Part shown: in pieces, positions 25,864 through 34,737 of the stretch
Layout of the letters: every line of letters starts with the position of its first letter
Numbering within the stretch: position 1 is the first letter of the stretch
Assembly: GCA_023407175.1 (NCBI GenBank)
Contig: JAEYMU010000056.1
Location: forward strand, 186,001-250,000
From: Bacillota bacterium
Lineage (GTDB): Bacteria > Bacillota_A > Clostridia > Lachnospirales > Lachnospiraceae
Reading direction: 5' to 3'
Length of the DNA: 64,000 nucleotides
Notes under the pieces: model-generated
What the model saw: only the letters and a program-made list of their open reading frames with translations
Databases searched by the model: none
Told to the model about the DNA's origin: nothing
Program-made: the position numbers and the translations under genes

Positions 25864-25896
25864 CCCCCTCACTTACTTTTATATTGAGTGAGGGGG
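25864..25896 (-). terminator. Terminator of the importer operon
   Basis: CCCCCTCACT (25864-25873) pairs perfectly with AGTGAGGGGG (25887-25896). On the minus strand it is followed by ATTTTATTTT, and it lies just past the stop of the substrate-binding protein. Confidence 0.8.
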
Positions 25897-25901
25897 AGTA
25901 A

Positions 25902-27533
25902 TCAAGGCAGCTTGACATTCGCTATTTCAATAAACAGCTGATTGCTCCCAAAGCTAAACGAATTAATTCTATCTGTGTTGTAAGCTGCGTATTGATGCAT
26001 ATATGTCAAGGGAATCAACACAGCCTGGTCGGCTGCTGTTGTGAGAATTTCATCATAAATTGCCTGAATTCTATCGGTGTCACTAATCGTATCTAGTTCC
26101 AGAAGCGTATCCTTACCATTTTCGAGCAGGTCTGCAACCTGATACAGAACAGGGTCAGTCATCAAATCAGGATTCATATTTGTTATGGTCAAATATGGAT
26201 CATTGTAGCCTCCGTATGTTTGATGAAGCGAAAATTCCCAGTCTCCCTTAACAATATTGGTATACCATGTATAACTGTCCGCTCCGCGAGGTGTTACATT
26301 CATCCCGATGTCTTTTAAAGACTGTGCGATAACAAGTACGGCATCATCCAGGAAGCTCTGATCAGAAATATAATCGAGCGTAACGCTAAGTTTTTTACCG
26401 TCTTTTTCTCTGATGCCATCGTTATCACTGTCAATCCAACCCGTATTTTCCAGAAGTTCTTTCGCTTTTTGTACATTGAAGTCGTAGGTTGTGGTCTGCA
26501 CATTGCAATAAGGCAGATTTTTATCAAGAAGCTCTGTTGCGGGTGTTTCAAGGGAAGAAAACACGGTATTTGCAAGCGTTTCTTTATCCAGTGCGAAGGC
26601 TACCGCCTGGCGAACGGCCAAATCATCAAAAGGCGTTTTTTGCACATTGAAACCCATAAAACGGCTGTTTGAAGTGCTGCTGTCGATGATTGTTTTTATT
26701 CCGTCCGCATTTGAAAGCTCTTTGTATCCGTCGAAACTCAAACGTGTACTGCCGGGAATAAGATCGATTTCTCCATTGCGCAATGCAAGCACCGTTGCAT
26801 CCAAATCCGAAATAACTTTTATCTTAAATTCATCAACATCCGGATCCTGACCATGATAGTAAGGGTTTTTCACAAACGTATAGGTGGTACCATCCGTATT
26901 GCCTGCGTACATATACGGTCCGGTGCCGAAGGTTGCCGTCATAATATCCTCTTTTACCGTCAAATCCTCATTAAAAGCCTTTGGAGAAACGATGCCCATG
27001 GGATAGCAAAGCGCTAAATCATTGAGCAGGCCATAATATGGCGCTGTTAAGTTTATTTTTAATGTGACTTCATCCACCGCCTCAATAGAAGCAAGAATTG
27101 TGCTGAGCTTTCCAGCAGATGCGGCATACATACCTAAATTCTGAATTGCAGCCATAATGCTTGTTTTTACCGCTTCGGCAGTCAAAGCAGTTCCATCAGA
27201 AAATTTCACATCTTTTTTCAAGTGAAATGTATAAGATTTCTCGTCATCGCTGATATCCCACCTTTCCGCCAGATTTCCCTTATACTCATCTCCTTCACGA
27301 ATTACCAATGTATCGTAGAAATTAAGCAGCCAGTATTGGATACCGTGGGTACTCTTGTCAGGAGTGATAGCTGCATAAAAGCCATCTGAAAAATCCCAGT
27401 TTTCTACCGTTGTAATAGAGTAAATTTCTGTATCCTCCAAATTGTTATCGGGTGTCGTTGTTGTTCCACAAGCGCTAAGGCCCAGCATCATTGTGCAGGC
27501 TAAAAGCAGCACTGCCAGAGAATATCGTTTCAT
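25902..27533 (-). CDS. Family 5 extracellular solute-binding lipoprotein (Nik/Dpp/Opp type)
   Basis: About 543 residues. A lipoprotein signal (MKRYSLAVLLLACTMMLGL then SACG) puts the lipidated cysteine near residue 23. The mature part is SBP_bac_5: YKGNLAERWDISDDEKSYTF, FSDGTALTAEAVKTSI, DLAVRQAVAFALDKETLA. This family binds peptides, nickel or metal-metallophore complexes. It is the last gene of a five-gene importer operon that opens with a DtxR-like operator, so a metal or metallophore cargo is more likely than bulk peptide; this is inference. The ATG at 27533 is better spaced from AAAGGATG than the one three codons upstream. Confidence 0.8.
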   Translation of the reverse strand: MKRYSLAVLLLACTMMLGLSACGTTTTPDNNLEDTEIYSITTVENWDFSDGFYAAITPDKSTHGIQYWLLNFYDTLVIREGDEYKGNLAERWDISDDEKSYTFHLKKDVKFSDGTALTAEAVKTSIMAAIQNLGMYAASAGKLSTILASIEAVDEVTLKINLTAPYYGLLNDLALCYPMGIVSPKAFNEDLTVKEDIMTATFGTGPYMYAGNTDGTTYTFVKNPYYHGQDPDVDEFKIKVISDLDATVLALRNGEIDLIPGSTRLSFDGYKELSNADGIKTIIDSSTSNSRFMGFNVQKTPFDDLAVRQAVAFALDKETLANTVFSSLETPATELLDKNLPYCNVQTTTYDFNVQKAKELLENTGWIDSDNDGIREKDGKKLSVTLDYISDQSFLDDAVLVIAQSLKDIGMNVTPRGADSYTWYTNIVKGDWEFSLHQTYGGYNDPYLTITNMNPDLMTDPVLYQVADLLENGKDTLLELDTISDTDRIQAIYDEILTTAADQAVLIPLTYMHQYAAYNTDRINSFSFGSNQLFIEIANVKLP

Positions 27534-27593
27534 AAAAATCATCCTTTCCTTTTGTTTATATATATCACGCTCCTAAGAGCGAGTATATCTTGG

Positions 27594-28352
27594 TTAAATC
27601 AAGCGGGCCGCCTGTAAAAGCTGTTTGGTGTAGGAGTGCTTGAAGCAATGGATATCACCGTTCCATTCACACTGCTCCACAATCACACCATTTTGCATTA
27701 CAAGAATAGAATTGGACAAATAGAGAGCCGCTTCCACCTCATGGGTAATAAACAGATAACCGCATTGTTCTTCCTTTTGGATTTTGAGTAACAGCTCCAG
27801 TATCGTTTTCCTCAGCACAACATCGAGTCCACTGATGGCTTCATCAAAAATGATGTAGCGCGGTGATGCCGCTAAGGCTCTTGCGATGCAAACACGTTTT
27901 TGCTGCCCGCCCGACAACTCCCCGGCCTTCTTTTGCGCGGTTTCAGACGGAAGCTCCAGGCGCTTCAGCAGCTCAAATACGCGCAGGTGCTCCTGCTCCT
28001 TTGTCATATACAGCAAGTATCGCATGGGTTCCGCAATCGTCTGATATACAGAAAAGCGAGGATCCATGGCGCTCTTTCCATCCTGAAGCACGAGCTGGAC
28101 AGCGGCGCAGGTTTTCAGCCTGTTGGTTTTTCCCCTGCGGGAAAGCGGGTGGCCATCCAGCAGAACCTGTCCGCCGGTGGGAGGTTCCAGGCCGGTCAAA
28201 ATTCTGGACAGGGTGCTTTTTCCGCAGCCGCTTTCACCAACCAGTGCGTAGATTTTGCACTCCGGCAGGGTAAAGGTTACACCGCATATAGCTTCGCAGG
28301 ACCTTCCCGTCCTATCCATATAACATTTTTGGATATCTTTAGCTTCCAGCAA
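27594..28352 (-). CDS. ABC importer ATPase, DppF/NikE type
   Basis: About 252 residues from a TTG start (MLEAKDIQKCYMD) placed by GGAGGTGATC six bases upstream. It has ALVGESGCGKSTLS (Walker A), LSGGQQKRVCIARAL (signature), YIIFDEAISGLD (Walker B) and the H-loop THEVE. The frame is open further upstream but that part overlaps the preceding gene. It pairs with the next ATPase as the NikDE/DppDF couple. Base composition is visibly GC-rich compared with the NRPS operon. Confidence 0.8.
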   Translation of the reverse strand: MLEAKDIQKCYMDRTGRSCEAICGVTFTLPECKIYALVGESGCGKSTLSRILTGLEPPTGGQVLLDGHPLSRRGKTNRLKTCAAVQLVLQDGKSAMDPRFSVYQTIAEPMRYLLYMTKEQEHLRVFELLKRLELPSETAQKKAGELSGGQQKRVCIARALAASPRYIIFDEAISGLDVVLRKTILELLLKIQKEEQCGYLFITHEVEAALYLSNSILVMQNGVIVEQCEWNGDIHCFKHSYTKQLLQAARLI

Positions 28353-28356
28353 ATGA

Positions 28357-29145
28357 TCACCTCCTCCAATCCAAACGCACAGCCGAAAGCAGCTCTCTGG
28401 TATAATCCGTATTCGGCTTGTCCAGTACCGTTTCAATCGCTCCCTGTTCTACACAGCAGCCGTCCCGCATAATTATCACATCGCCGCCCATTTGACGCGC
28501 CACTTCAAAATCATGTGTGACCAGAAGAACAGCGCAGCCCTGTTTTTGCAAATGCAGCAGCCGCTCGATTGCCTGATCGCGATGAATCGCGTCCAGCGCG
28601 GTGGTGGGTTCATCCGCGATCACCAGACGCGCTTTTTCTGCAATCGCAAGCGCAACTAAAATACGTTGGAGCATACCGCCGGATAATTGGCAAGGCAAAC
28701 TGGCAAGTATGCGCTCCGCCTCCGTAAGCCCTGTTTCCCGCAGCGCAGCCGTATAGATCCTCAGCGCTTCTGCACGATTGATCGACTGATGGAGCCTTAG
28801 AAATTCCGCTATTTGGTGTCCGATTTTTCGGGAAGGGTCGAGAGCAGTCATGGGGTTTTGCGGTATGTAGGTAATTTGACTGCCATAGCAGGCTTTGCGG
28901 TCTTTCTCTTTTATGGTGAGCAGGTCACGACCACCGTACTGTAATTTGCCGGACACTTGAAAGGTACGACTGTTCAGCAACCCTAAGATCGCCCGACAGG
29001 TCATAGTTTTTCCGCTTCCGGACTGGCCCAGCAGCGTCAGCCTCCTCCCCTCCGCCAGGGAGAAGCTGATGCCGTTCACCAAGCGTTGCTTTGTATCCCG
29101 AAGCATAATATTTAAATTTTCTGCATGAAGTAAACACTCCGTCAT
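28357..29145 (-). CDS. ABC importer ATPase, DppD/NikD type
   Basis: About 262 residues starting MTECLLHAENLNIM. It has TLLGQSGSGKTMTCRAILGL (Walker A), LSGGMLQRILVALAI (signature), LVIADEPTTALD (Walker B) and VTHDFE. Its ATG overlaps the permease stop by four bases (ATGA), and GGAGGAG precedes it. The frame is open 200 codons further upstream, but that is an out-of-phase reading of the permease gene and not protein. It forms one of the two ATPases of the importer. Confidence 0.82.
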   Translation of the reverse strand: MTECLLHAENLNIMLRDTKQRLVNGISFSLAEGRRLTLLGQSGSGKTMTCRAILGLLNSRTFQVSGKLQYGGRDLLTIKEKDRKACYGSQITYIPQNPMTALDPSRKIGHQIAEFLRLHQSINRAEALRIYTAALRETGLTEAERILASLPCQLSGGMLQRILVALAIAEKARLVIADEPTTALDAIHRDQAIERLLHLQKQGCAVLLVTHDFEVARQMGGDVIIMRDGCCVEQGAIETVLDKPNTDYTRELLSAVRLDWRR

Positions 29146-29972
29146 AGTGCATTCTCCTCCGGTTGCAGGATGTCCCGCAAAGCCTCGCCGAACAGGTTGA
29201 AGCCCGCGGCGGCAATCAGGATGCACAAGCCCGGATACATCAGCAGCTCCGGGTGAGAATAAAGCCCCCTTTGGGCCTCGCTGAGCATCGCGCCCCATTC
29301 TGCTGTACCGCTGGGAAGCCCCAATCCGAGAAAGGAAAAGCTGGAAACCGTCAAAATGGCAGAGGCTACACCTGTAGAAAAGTACACCAGAAATTGCGGC
29401 AGAATGTTCGGGAGGATATGCCTGAAAATGAGTCCCGGCAAACCGCAGCCGGAAACATGTGCGGCGGTAATATAGTCCCTGCCCAGCTCCGTCAGCGTAT
29501 AGGTCCGCACAAGCTGGGTAAATCGGGCCCACATGGATATGACGACTGCCCAAACGATGTTTTGCAGCCCGTTTCCCAATATGCCGATGATGGCAGCCGC
29601 AATGATCAGCGTGGGAAAGGCGATAAATATCTGGCAAACCGCAGTGACAATGCGATCCAAAACCCCGCCAACACAGGAAGTAACGGTTCCAATCAAAAGG
29701 CCGATTCCGCCCAGAAGCAGCAGGGCGGGCAGAGCCAGTCCCAAAGAAGCGCGGGCACCGTAGAGCAGGCGGGACAGCTCGCACCGCCCCAATTGATCAG
29801 TGCCAAGGGGATACTCCGGACTGGGCAGCTGGTATTTCAGATTCGGAGACAGGACGGCCGGATCATGGGGAGCAAGAAGGGGCGCGCACAGCGCAGCCAT
29901 ACCGAGCAGCAAAATTAAAATAAGCCCTGTCATGGCCTGTGGATTTTTAAGAATTTTATGCAGCACCGACAT
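29142..29972 (-). CDS. ABC importer permease, DppC/NikC type
   Basis: A 276-residue permease with an N-terminal helix (MTGLILILLLGMAALCAPLL), the DppC-typical YPLGTDQLGRCELSRLLYGA, and the EAA loop HVSGCGLPGLIFRHILPNI. Five to six membrane segments are expected. It overlaps the DppB-type gene by 17 bases at its start and the ATPase gene at its end. It forms the membrane channel with the DppB-type partner. Confidence 0.82.
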   Translation of the reverse strand: MSVLHKILKNPQAMTGLILILLLGMAALCAPLLAPHDPAVLSPNLKYQLPSPEYPLGTDQLGRCELSRLLYGARASLGLALPALLLLGGIGLLIGTVTSCVGGVLDRIVTAVCQIFIAFPTLIIAAAIIGILGNGLQNIVWAVVISMWARFTQLVRTYTLTELGRDYITAAHVSGCGLPGLIFRHILPNILPQFLVYFSTGVASAILTVSSFSFLGLGLPSGTAEWGAMLSEAQRGLYSHPELLMYPGLCILIAAAGFNLFGEALRDILQPEENAL

Positions 29973-30897
29973 TCTCCTTTCTCCATGGAACTAAAACGGA
30001 GTTTAATATGTCCCCAAGCAATTCTGCGGATAGATAAAGCACCGCCACAGTCAGCATGCAGGCACCGATCACATTCGCGTCGGCAGCGATGATGCTGTCC
30101 ATCAGGTAATTTCCAGCGCCTTTCAGAGAAAACACCTTTTCAACGACCGCACTGCCCGCAATCAAATAGCTCATATATTGTGAAAACAGCGTGATGATGG
30201 GCGGCAGCGCGTTTCTAAGAACCTTGCGCCACAAAATTTGTCCGGTGCTCATTCCGCTCGCTCGCGCAAAGGAAACATAGTCCCTGTGCAGCTCTTCCAG
30301 TAACGAAGCTCGGAACACACGTACTGTGGAGCAAATCACCGGAAAAGCCAACGCCAGAGAAGGCAGGCTCAGGCCCTTCAAGCCGGGGGCTGGTGTTACG
30401 CTGAACAGAGGGATGTGTACCGCGAATGCCAGCAAAAGCAGAAATCCCAGCCAGAACGACGGTAGACAGATGCCAAAAACTGTAACGCCCCGGATGATAT
30501 GGTCGGTTATCCGGTTTTGCTTTGCGGCGCACCACAGCCCTAAAGGGATGGATATTACAATAATTTCAAAAAGTGTGAGAAAGACCAGTTTTAGCGTGGT
30601 TGGGAAATGTGCCGCTAAGTCCTGAGCCACGGGGCGTCCTGTATAAATGGATTCTCCGAAATCTCCCTGAAGAGCGCCTTTTATCCATGTCAAATAGCGA
30701 ACCGCCAAGGGTTTGTCCAGTCCGAGCTCCGTTTTTATCTGCTCCATGACCTCCGGAGTATTGGAAAGATTCCCACGCCGGACAATATATTCGGCAGGAT
30801 CCGTGCCGGATAAAGCGGTCAGCAGAAAGCTTAATATGCTAACGCCCAGCAAAAGCACTACAAAGCGCACAATACGCTGTTTCCAATCAATCTTCAC
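29956..30897 (-). CDS. ABC importer permease, DppB/NikB type, first gene of operon
   Basis: About 313 residues. It has the DppB signature N-terminus (FVVLLLGVSILSFLLTALSG, DPAEYIVRRG, LGLDKPLAVRYLTWIKGALQ, GDFGESIYTGRPV) and the EAA loop FARASGMSTGQILWRKVLRN. The GTG at 30897 lies eight bases after GGAGG, better than the TTG five codons upstream. A DtxR-like box (30917-30934) sits directly over the ribosome-site approach, so tight metal control of the whole operon is expected. Confidence 0.8.
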   Translation of the reverse strand: MKIDWKQRIVRFVVLLLGVSILSFLLTALSGTDPAEYIVRRGNLSNTPEVMEQIKTELGLDKPLAVRYLTWIKGALQGDFGESIYTGRPVAQDLAAHFPTTLKLVFLTLFEIIVISIPLGLWCAAKQNRITDHIIRGVTVFGICLPSFWLGFLLLLAFAVHIPLFSVTPAPGLKGLSLPSLALAFPVICSTVRVFRASLLEELHRDYVSFARASGMSTGQILWRKVLRNALPPIITLFSQYMSYLIAGSAVVEKVFSLKGAGNYLMDSIIAADANVIGACMLTVAVLYLSAELLGDILNSVLVPWRKENVGAA

Positions 30898-30916
30898 CTT
30901 TATTTCCTCCAATCTT

Positions 30917-30934
30917 GGTTAGTCCATGCTAACC
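30917..30934 (-). promoter_or_regulatory. DtxR-like operator of the importer operon
   Basis: GGTTAG-TCCATG-CTAACC is an 18-bp dyad with six-base arms, about 20 bases upstream of the GTG start. It has the same GGTTAGT-N5-CTAAC form as the sites at 24841 and 34691. The matching regulator is not encoded in the window. Confidence 0.6.
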
Positions 30935-30950
30935 ACATGAACCAAAGAAA

Positions 30951-30980
30951 CTGCGGCCAAGACAGGGCCAAAGACCGCAG
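30951..30980 (-). terminator. Possible terminator of the YbtPQ-like operon
   Basis: CTGCGG (30951-30956) pairs with CCGCAG (30975-30980), with a possible inner GGCC/GGCC pairing. On the minus strand TTTCTTT follows. It lies just past the second ABC gene and before the importer operon. Confidence 0.4.
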
Positions 30981-30987
30981 CATTTAA

Positions 30988-32736
30988 TTAATGATTCTGT
31001 GTCAGCTTCCATTCTTTTGCGCTTTGCCGTACATTCCAAAAATTCCGGTAGATACCCTCCTGTATGATGAGTTCTTCATGCTTGCCGCATTGTACAATAC
31101 TGCCGTCATCCAGAACGATAATCTGGTCTGCGTTGCGAATGGTCGACAGCCGATGGGCAATGACAATTAAGGTCTTATCCTTGACCAAAGCGCCGATGGC
31201 CTGTTGCAGATACATCTCATTTTCGGGGTCAACACTGGCTGTCGCTTCATCCAACAAGATGATAGGAGCATCCTTCAGCATAGCTCTTGCGATTGAAATA
31301 CGCTGTTTTTCTCCCCCAGAGAGGGTGGAGCCGCCTTCGCCGATGGCGGTATCATATCCCTTCGGCAAGGCCATGATGAAATCATGACAGCGCGCTCTTT
31401 TCGCCGCTTCTATAATCTGCTCGTCGCTGGCATCAGGGCAGCCGAACCGGATGTTGTTCTTTATCGTGTCGTGAAACAGATATACGTTCTGAAACACCAT
31501 ACTCATGTTTTTCATCAGGCTGTCGCAGCTAAGCTCGCGTATATCACGCCCGCCAACCTTTATACTGCCTTCCTGTACATCCCAAAAACGGGCAATCAGT
31601 CTGGTAATCGTTGTCTTGCCGCTGCCGGAAGGCCCGACAAAGGCCGTCATTTTTCCCTTCGGAATTGTAAAACTGACGCCTTTCAGGATAGGGCTTCCCT
31701 CTTCATAAGAAAAGCGTACGTTCTCAAATGTTATGTCAAAGGAATCGAGAGTCACCTCTTTCCCATTTTCATCAATCGGTTTTTCCTTCTTGATGCGTTC
31801 CACACGATCCAGAGAAGCGTCCATCATGCGAATCATCGTGGTCATCTGTCCCATCACCTCTATGGCGCTAAAGATCGAGAAAGAAGCGATCAGAATAATG
31901 GCAAGATCGGGAAAGGAGAGCCCTTTGTGAATAGCAAGGAGTTGAGCGGCAAACATGATAACACAGGCAGAAATACGAAACACCATAGAGTAGGACATAT
32001 TAAGCGGGGCAAAGGTGCGTTCAATGGCAATTGCAGCATCGGCGCTCTTTGCGTAGGCGTCCTCTATACCGCTTAGTCTTTTTTCGCTCATATTGAAGGC
32101 TTTAATGACGGAGATGCCCTTTACATACTCAAGCGTCGCCTGAATAGAGTCGGATTGTACCTGCCTTTGTTTTATGGATAATTCCGTGCCTTTTTTTTGC
32201 ATCCGAGCGTATACCCCAAAGGAGCAAAGGACGCCAAGCACGAAGATCAGCCCCAACCTCCAGTCAAAAATGATGATAAAAGCTCCCATTACGATCATGC
32301 TGATGATACCGGTCGTGATACGGTCAAGAATATGCATGGAATAGTTTTCCAAAAAGTTCAGATCTGTGGTCACGGTTGCAGTTATGTCACCAAGGCTGTT
32401 GTCATGGAAAAAGCCCATGGGGACATCCCTCAGCCGGTCTCCCATCGTGACGCGCTCACGGGCAACAAATTCAAAACCGGCCGTGCTTTGCAGGCGGTAA
32501 ACCAGATATTTGAAAAGCATTCTTCCAAGCAGGCTGCATATAAGCATTCCGATGATCAGAAGCCAGTCTGATTTTATGAGCGCCGCACCGCCTTGGAGTT
32601 TGAACAGCACATAGAACACAGCGCCCATGGGAAGCATTGCGATAATCGCATCCAGGAAGCTGAATACGAAGCTCCCATAGATACGCTTTGATAAATCTCC
32701 GCTCAATTGAAGTACGCGCTTTATAATTTTCAGCAT
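30988..32736 (-). CDS. YbtQ/IrtB-like ABC half-transporter
   Basis: About 582 residues: six helices, then an ATPase with AFVGPSGSGKTTITRLIARF, LSGGEKQRISIARAML and IILLDEATASVDPENE. The 'DEATASVDPENE' and 'IARFWDVQEG' phrases are typical of the YbtPQ/IrtAB subgroup, whose members have exporter folds but import ferric siderophores. The ATG at 32736 follows GGAGGTG and overlaps the partner's stop by seven bases. With an adjacent AraC regulator and iron-type operator, siderophore uptake is the favoured role; drug export is the alternative. Confidence 0.75.
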   Translation of the reverse strand: MLKIIKRVLQLSGDLSKRIYGSFVFSFLDAIIAMLPMGAVFYVLFKLQGGAALIKSDWLLIIGMLICSLLGRMLFKYLVYRLQSTAGFEFVARERVTMGDRLRDVPMGFFHDNSLGDITATVTTDLNFLENYSMHILDRITTGIISMIVMGAFIIIFDWRLGLIFVLGVLCSFGVYARMQKKGTELSIKQRQVQSDSIQATLEYVKGISVIKAFNMSEKRLSGIEDAYAKSADAAIAIERTFAPLNMSYSMVFRISACVIMFAAQLLAIHKGLSFPDLAIILIASFSIFSAIEVMGQMTTMIRMMDASLDRVERIKKEKPIDENGKEVTLDSFDITFENVRFSYEEGSPILKGVSFTIPKGKMTAFVGPSGSGKTTITRLIARFWDVQEGSIKVGGRDIRELSCDSLMKNMSMVFQNVYLFHDTIKNNIRFGCPDASDEQIIEAAKRARCHDFIMALPKGYDTAIGEGGSTLSGGEKQRISIARAMLKDAPIILLDEATASVDPENEMYLQQAIGALVKDKTLIVIAHRLSTIRNADQIIVLDDGSIVQCGKHEELIIQEGIYRNFWNVRQSAKEWKLTQNH

Positions 32737-34505
32737 GTTCCCATCACCTCCTGATTGATGCTCCAGTCCATAGTGCTGATATGTGCCTGCCACATATTCC
32801 GGTAAATATTCGAGCTTGTAAGGAGTTGTTCATGTGTGCCGCACGATGTGACAGCACCATTCTCCAATACAAGAATCTGATCGGCATACATAATGGTGGA
32901 AAGCCGGTGCGCAATGACAATCAGCGTTTTTTTCTTAGTCAGCCGATCAATGGCGCATTGTATCTTGTCCTCGTTTTCCGGGTCGGTAAAAGCCGTTGCC
33001 TCGTCCAATATGACGATGGGGGCGTCTTTCAAAATTGCTCTCGCAATCGCCAGCCTCTGCCGTTCCCCACCGGAAAGACGCGCACCAGCGTCTCCCGCAT
33101 CTGTATCATAACCTTTTGGAAAACGCCGGATAAACTCTGAACACCCCGCCAAATCCGCCGCTTTCTCCACTTCTTCGTCCGTTGCTTCCGGTTTTCCGAT
33201 GCGGATGTTCTCCCGAAGGGTCACATGGAACAAAAAGTTATCCTGAGAAACGTAGCTGATTTGTTCGGACAATTCTGAAAGAGTTATTTGCCGGACATCG
33301 GCTCCTCCCACCGTAATGGCTCCGGCTTTAACATCCCAAAACCGCGCAATCAATTTGGCTAACGTAGATTTTCCTGAGCCGGAAGGCCCCACCAGCGCCG
33401 TTACGCTGCCCGCTCTGGCATGAAAAGAAACACCGTGGATGACTTCATTGCTTTCATATCCGAAATGAACATCCTGAAGCTTCACATCCGCACCCTTGGG
33501 GTGAAGCGGCGTGTCCGGCGTCGAAAGCTCTTCCAGGTCCAGAAGCGCCTGGATTCGAGGCTGAATCTCATATATGGCCGATAATTCCTGCCAAAATTCA
33601 ATCAGCGTCTGGAAGGAGCCAACCAGCCCCATGGACAGGAGAATGCACAATATCAATTCCGCCAGGGTAACCGTTCCTTTTGAGATCAAAGCCATACCCG
33701 CAGGGAGAACAAAGACGATGGTTGAAGGCATGATTGCCTGAGCGATGCTCATAAACGGCCAGCAATGCCGGAACCACTTAATCGTAATATCCCGCAACGT
33801 TATAATTGCCTCTTTGAGCCGCCCCATAGAGGAGGCTGTCTGACTGAATACCCGATTCACTTCCATGCCATTTATGTATTCAACGATTTGAGAGTTCATA
33901 TTGACGTTGGCTGCCATGTACTCGGTCATCATTTTCCCGCGGCCAAACATCATGCTGTAATACACAAGATTTCCAAGTATGGCGCACATGAGAGAGGCCA
34001 AAGCCATCCGCCAATCAACGGCCAAAAGATAAATCATAACAAATAGGGGCACCAAGATACTGGCCGTCATCTCTGGAATGGCGTGGGCCAGTTGTCCTTC
34101 AAGGCGTTCTACATCATCGACGACCAGCTGCTTAAATTCACCGGAGGATTTCTCTTGAATAGTTCCCATTGAAACTTTTGCCATTTTTCTCATGATGGTG
34201 CAGCGTATATTCTTAATGATTTCATAGGCTGCCCTATGCGCACACAGGGTGGACTTTGCATAGAACGCGGCTTTCAACAGATAGCCTGCCAACGCGGCCA
34301 GTGTCAGCCCAATTGCCCAATGTAAGGTTAAGCTGCCCTCCAGCGCCCTGCCAAGCAGATAAGCAACTGCAAAATAGGGAACGATTCCAAAAGCCGATGA
34401 CAGAACAGACAGAACGACGGATACCTTCACCATCCCTTTTTTCTGTTTTGCGTAGCCAAAGATCTCCTTGTAAAGTGTTTTTATATTATTGCCTTTCTTC
34501 TTCAT
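32730..34505 (-). CDS. YbtP/IrtA-like ABC half-transporter
   Basis: About 591 residues: six helices (SVLSSAFGIVPYFAVAYLLG) and an ATPase with ALVGPSGSGKSTLAKLIARF, LSGGERQRLAIARAIL and VILDEATAFTDPENE. It is a sister of the following gene, and the two overlap, so a heterodimer is expected. The ATG at 34505 follows GGAGGAGG; the frame continues ten codons upstream without a better site. It is divergent from an AraC gene across a region of direct repeats. DNA is GC-rich relative to most of the window. Confidence 0.75.
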   Translation of the reverse strand: MKKKGNNIKTLYKEIFGYAKQKKGMVKVSVVLSVLSSAFGIVPYFAVAYLLGRALEGSLTLHWAIGLTLAALAGYLLKAAFYAKSTLCAHRAAYEIIKNIRCTIMRKMAKVSMGTIQEKSSGEFKQLVVDDVERLEGQLAHAIPEMTASILVPLFVMIYLLAVDWRMALASLMCAILGNLVYYSMMFGRGKMMTEYMAANVNMNSQIVEYINGMEVNRVFSQTASSMGRLKEAIITLRDITIKWFRHCWPFMSIAQAIMPSTIVFVLPAGMALISKGTVTLAELILCILLSMGLVGSFQTLIEFWQELSAIYEIQPRIQALLDLEELSTPDTPLHPKGADVKLQDVHFGYESNEVIHGVSFHARAGSVTALVGPSGSGKSTLAKLIARFWDVKAGAITVGGADVRQITLSELSEQISYVSQDNFLFHVTLRENIRIGKPEATDEEVEKAADLAGCSEFIRRFPKGYDTDAGDAGARLSGGERQRLAIARAILKDAPIVILDEATAFTDPENEDKIQCAIDRLTKKKTLIVIAHRLSTIMYADQILVLENGAVTSCGTHEQLLTSSNIYRNMWQAHISTMDWSINQEVMGTC

Positions 34506-34575
34506 AGGCGCTTTCCTCCTCCAAATGCGATGCACTTTTAGATCAGCTTAGCAAAAATAAATAATCTTATGTACC

Positions 34576-34660
34576 CCAATCCGGCATCTGGATAACCAAA
34601 TCCGGCATCATTCCTGCCAACGTCCATCAATTATTCCTGCCGACATTCATCAATGACCTT
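34576..34660. repeat. Four degenerate direct repeats in the AraC/ABC intergenic region
   Basis: Four units of about 20-23 bp begin CCAATCCGGCATC, CCAAATCCGGCATC, CCAACGTCCATCA and CCGACATTCATCA. Direct repeats with this period are typical AraC-family binding sites, as at the YbtA-controlled promoters. They lie between the divergent ABC pair and the araC-type gene. Confidence 0.5.
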
Positions 34661-34708
34661 GATTTTTTTGTAGATAGATGGTATTCTTATGGTTAGTTTA
34701 GTCTAACT
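34659..34708 (+). promoter_or_regulatory. Promoter of the AraC gene with DtxR-like operator
   Basis: TTGATT (34659-34664), 17 bp, TATTCT (34682-34687). The dyad GGTTAG-TTTAGT-CTAACT occupies 34691-34708, just past the -10. Its arrangement matches that of the nrdI promoter. The extended sequence TTAGTTTAGTCTAACTTA fits the 19-bp DtxR/IdeR consensus well. Confidence 0.65.
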
Positions 34709-34737
34709 TATGAATTTTAAAAGAGGGGGTGGTATTC

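Noticed and set aside
28357..29784. A 475-codon open frame that would add 200 residues to the N-terminus of the DppD-type ATPase.
   Set aside because: The added part reads the permease gene in another phase and has no sensible domain; the ATG at 29145 has GGAGGAG and the usual four-base overlap.
29163..29918. A 251-codon plus-strand frame.
   Set aside because: It is the complement of the permease gene, rich in Gln and Arg from GC-rich codons, and has no ribosome site.
31384..32076. A 230-codon plus-strand frame.
   Set aside because: It is antisense to the YbtQ-like ABC gene, whose motifs are complete.
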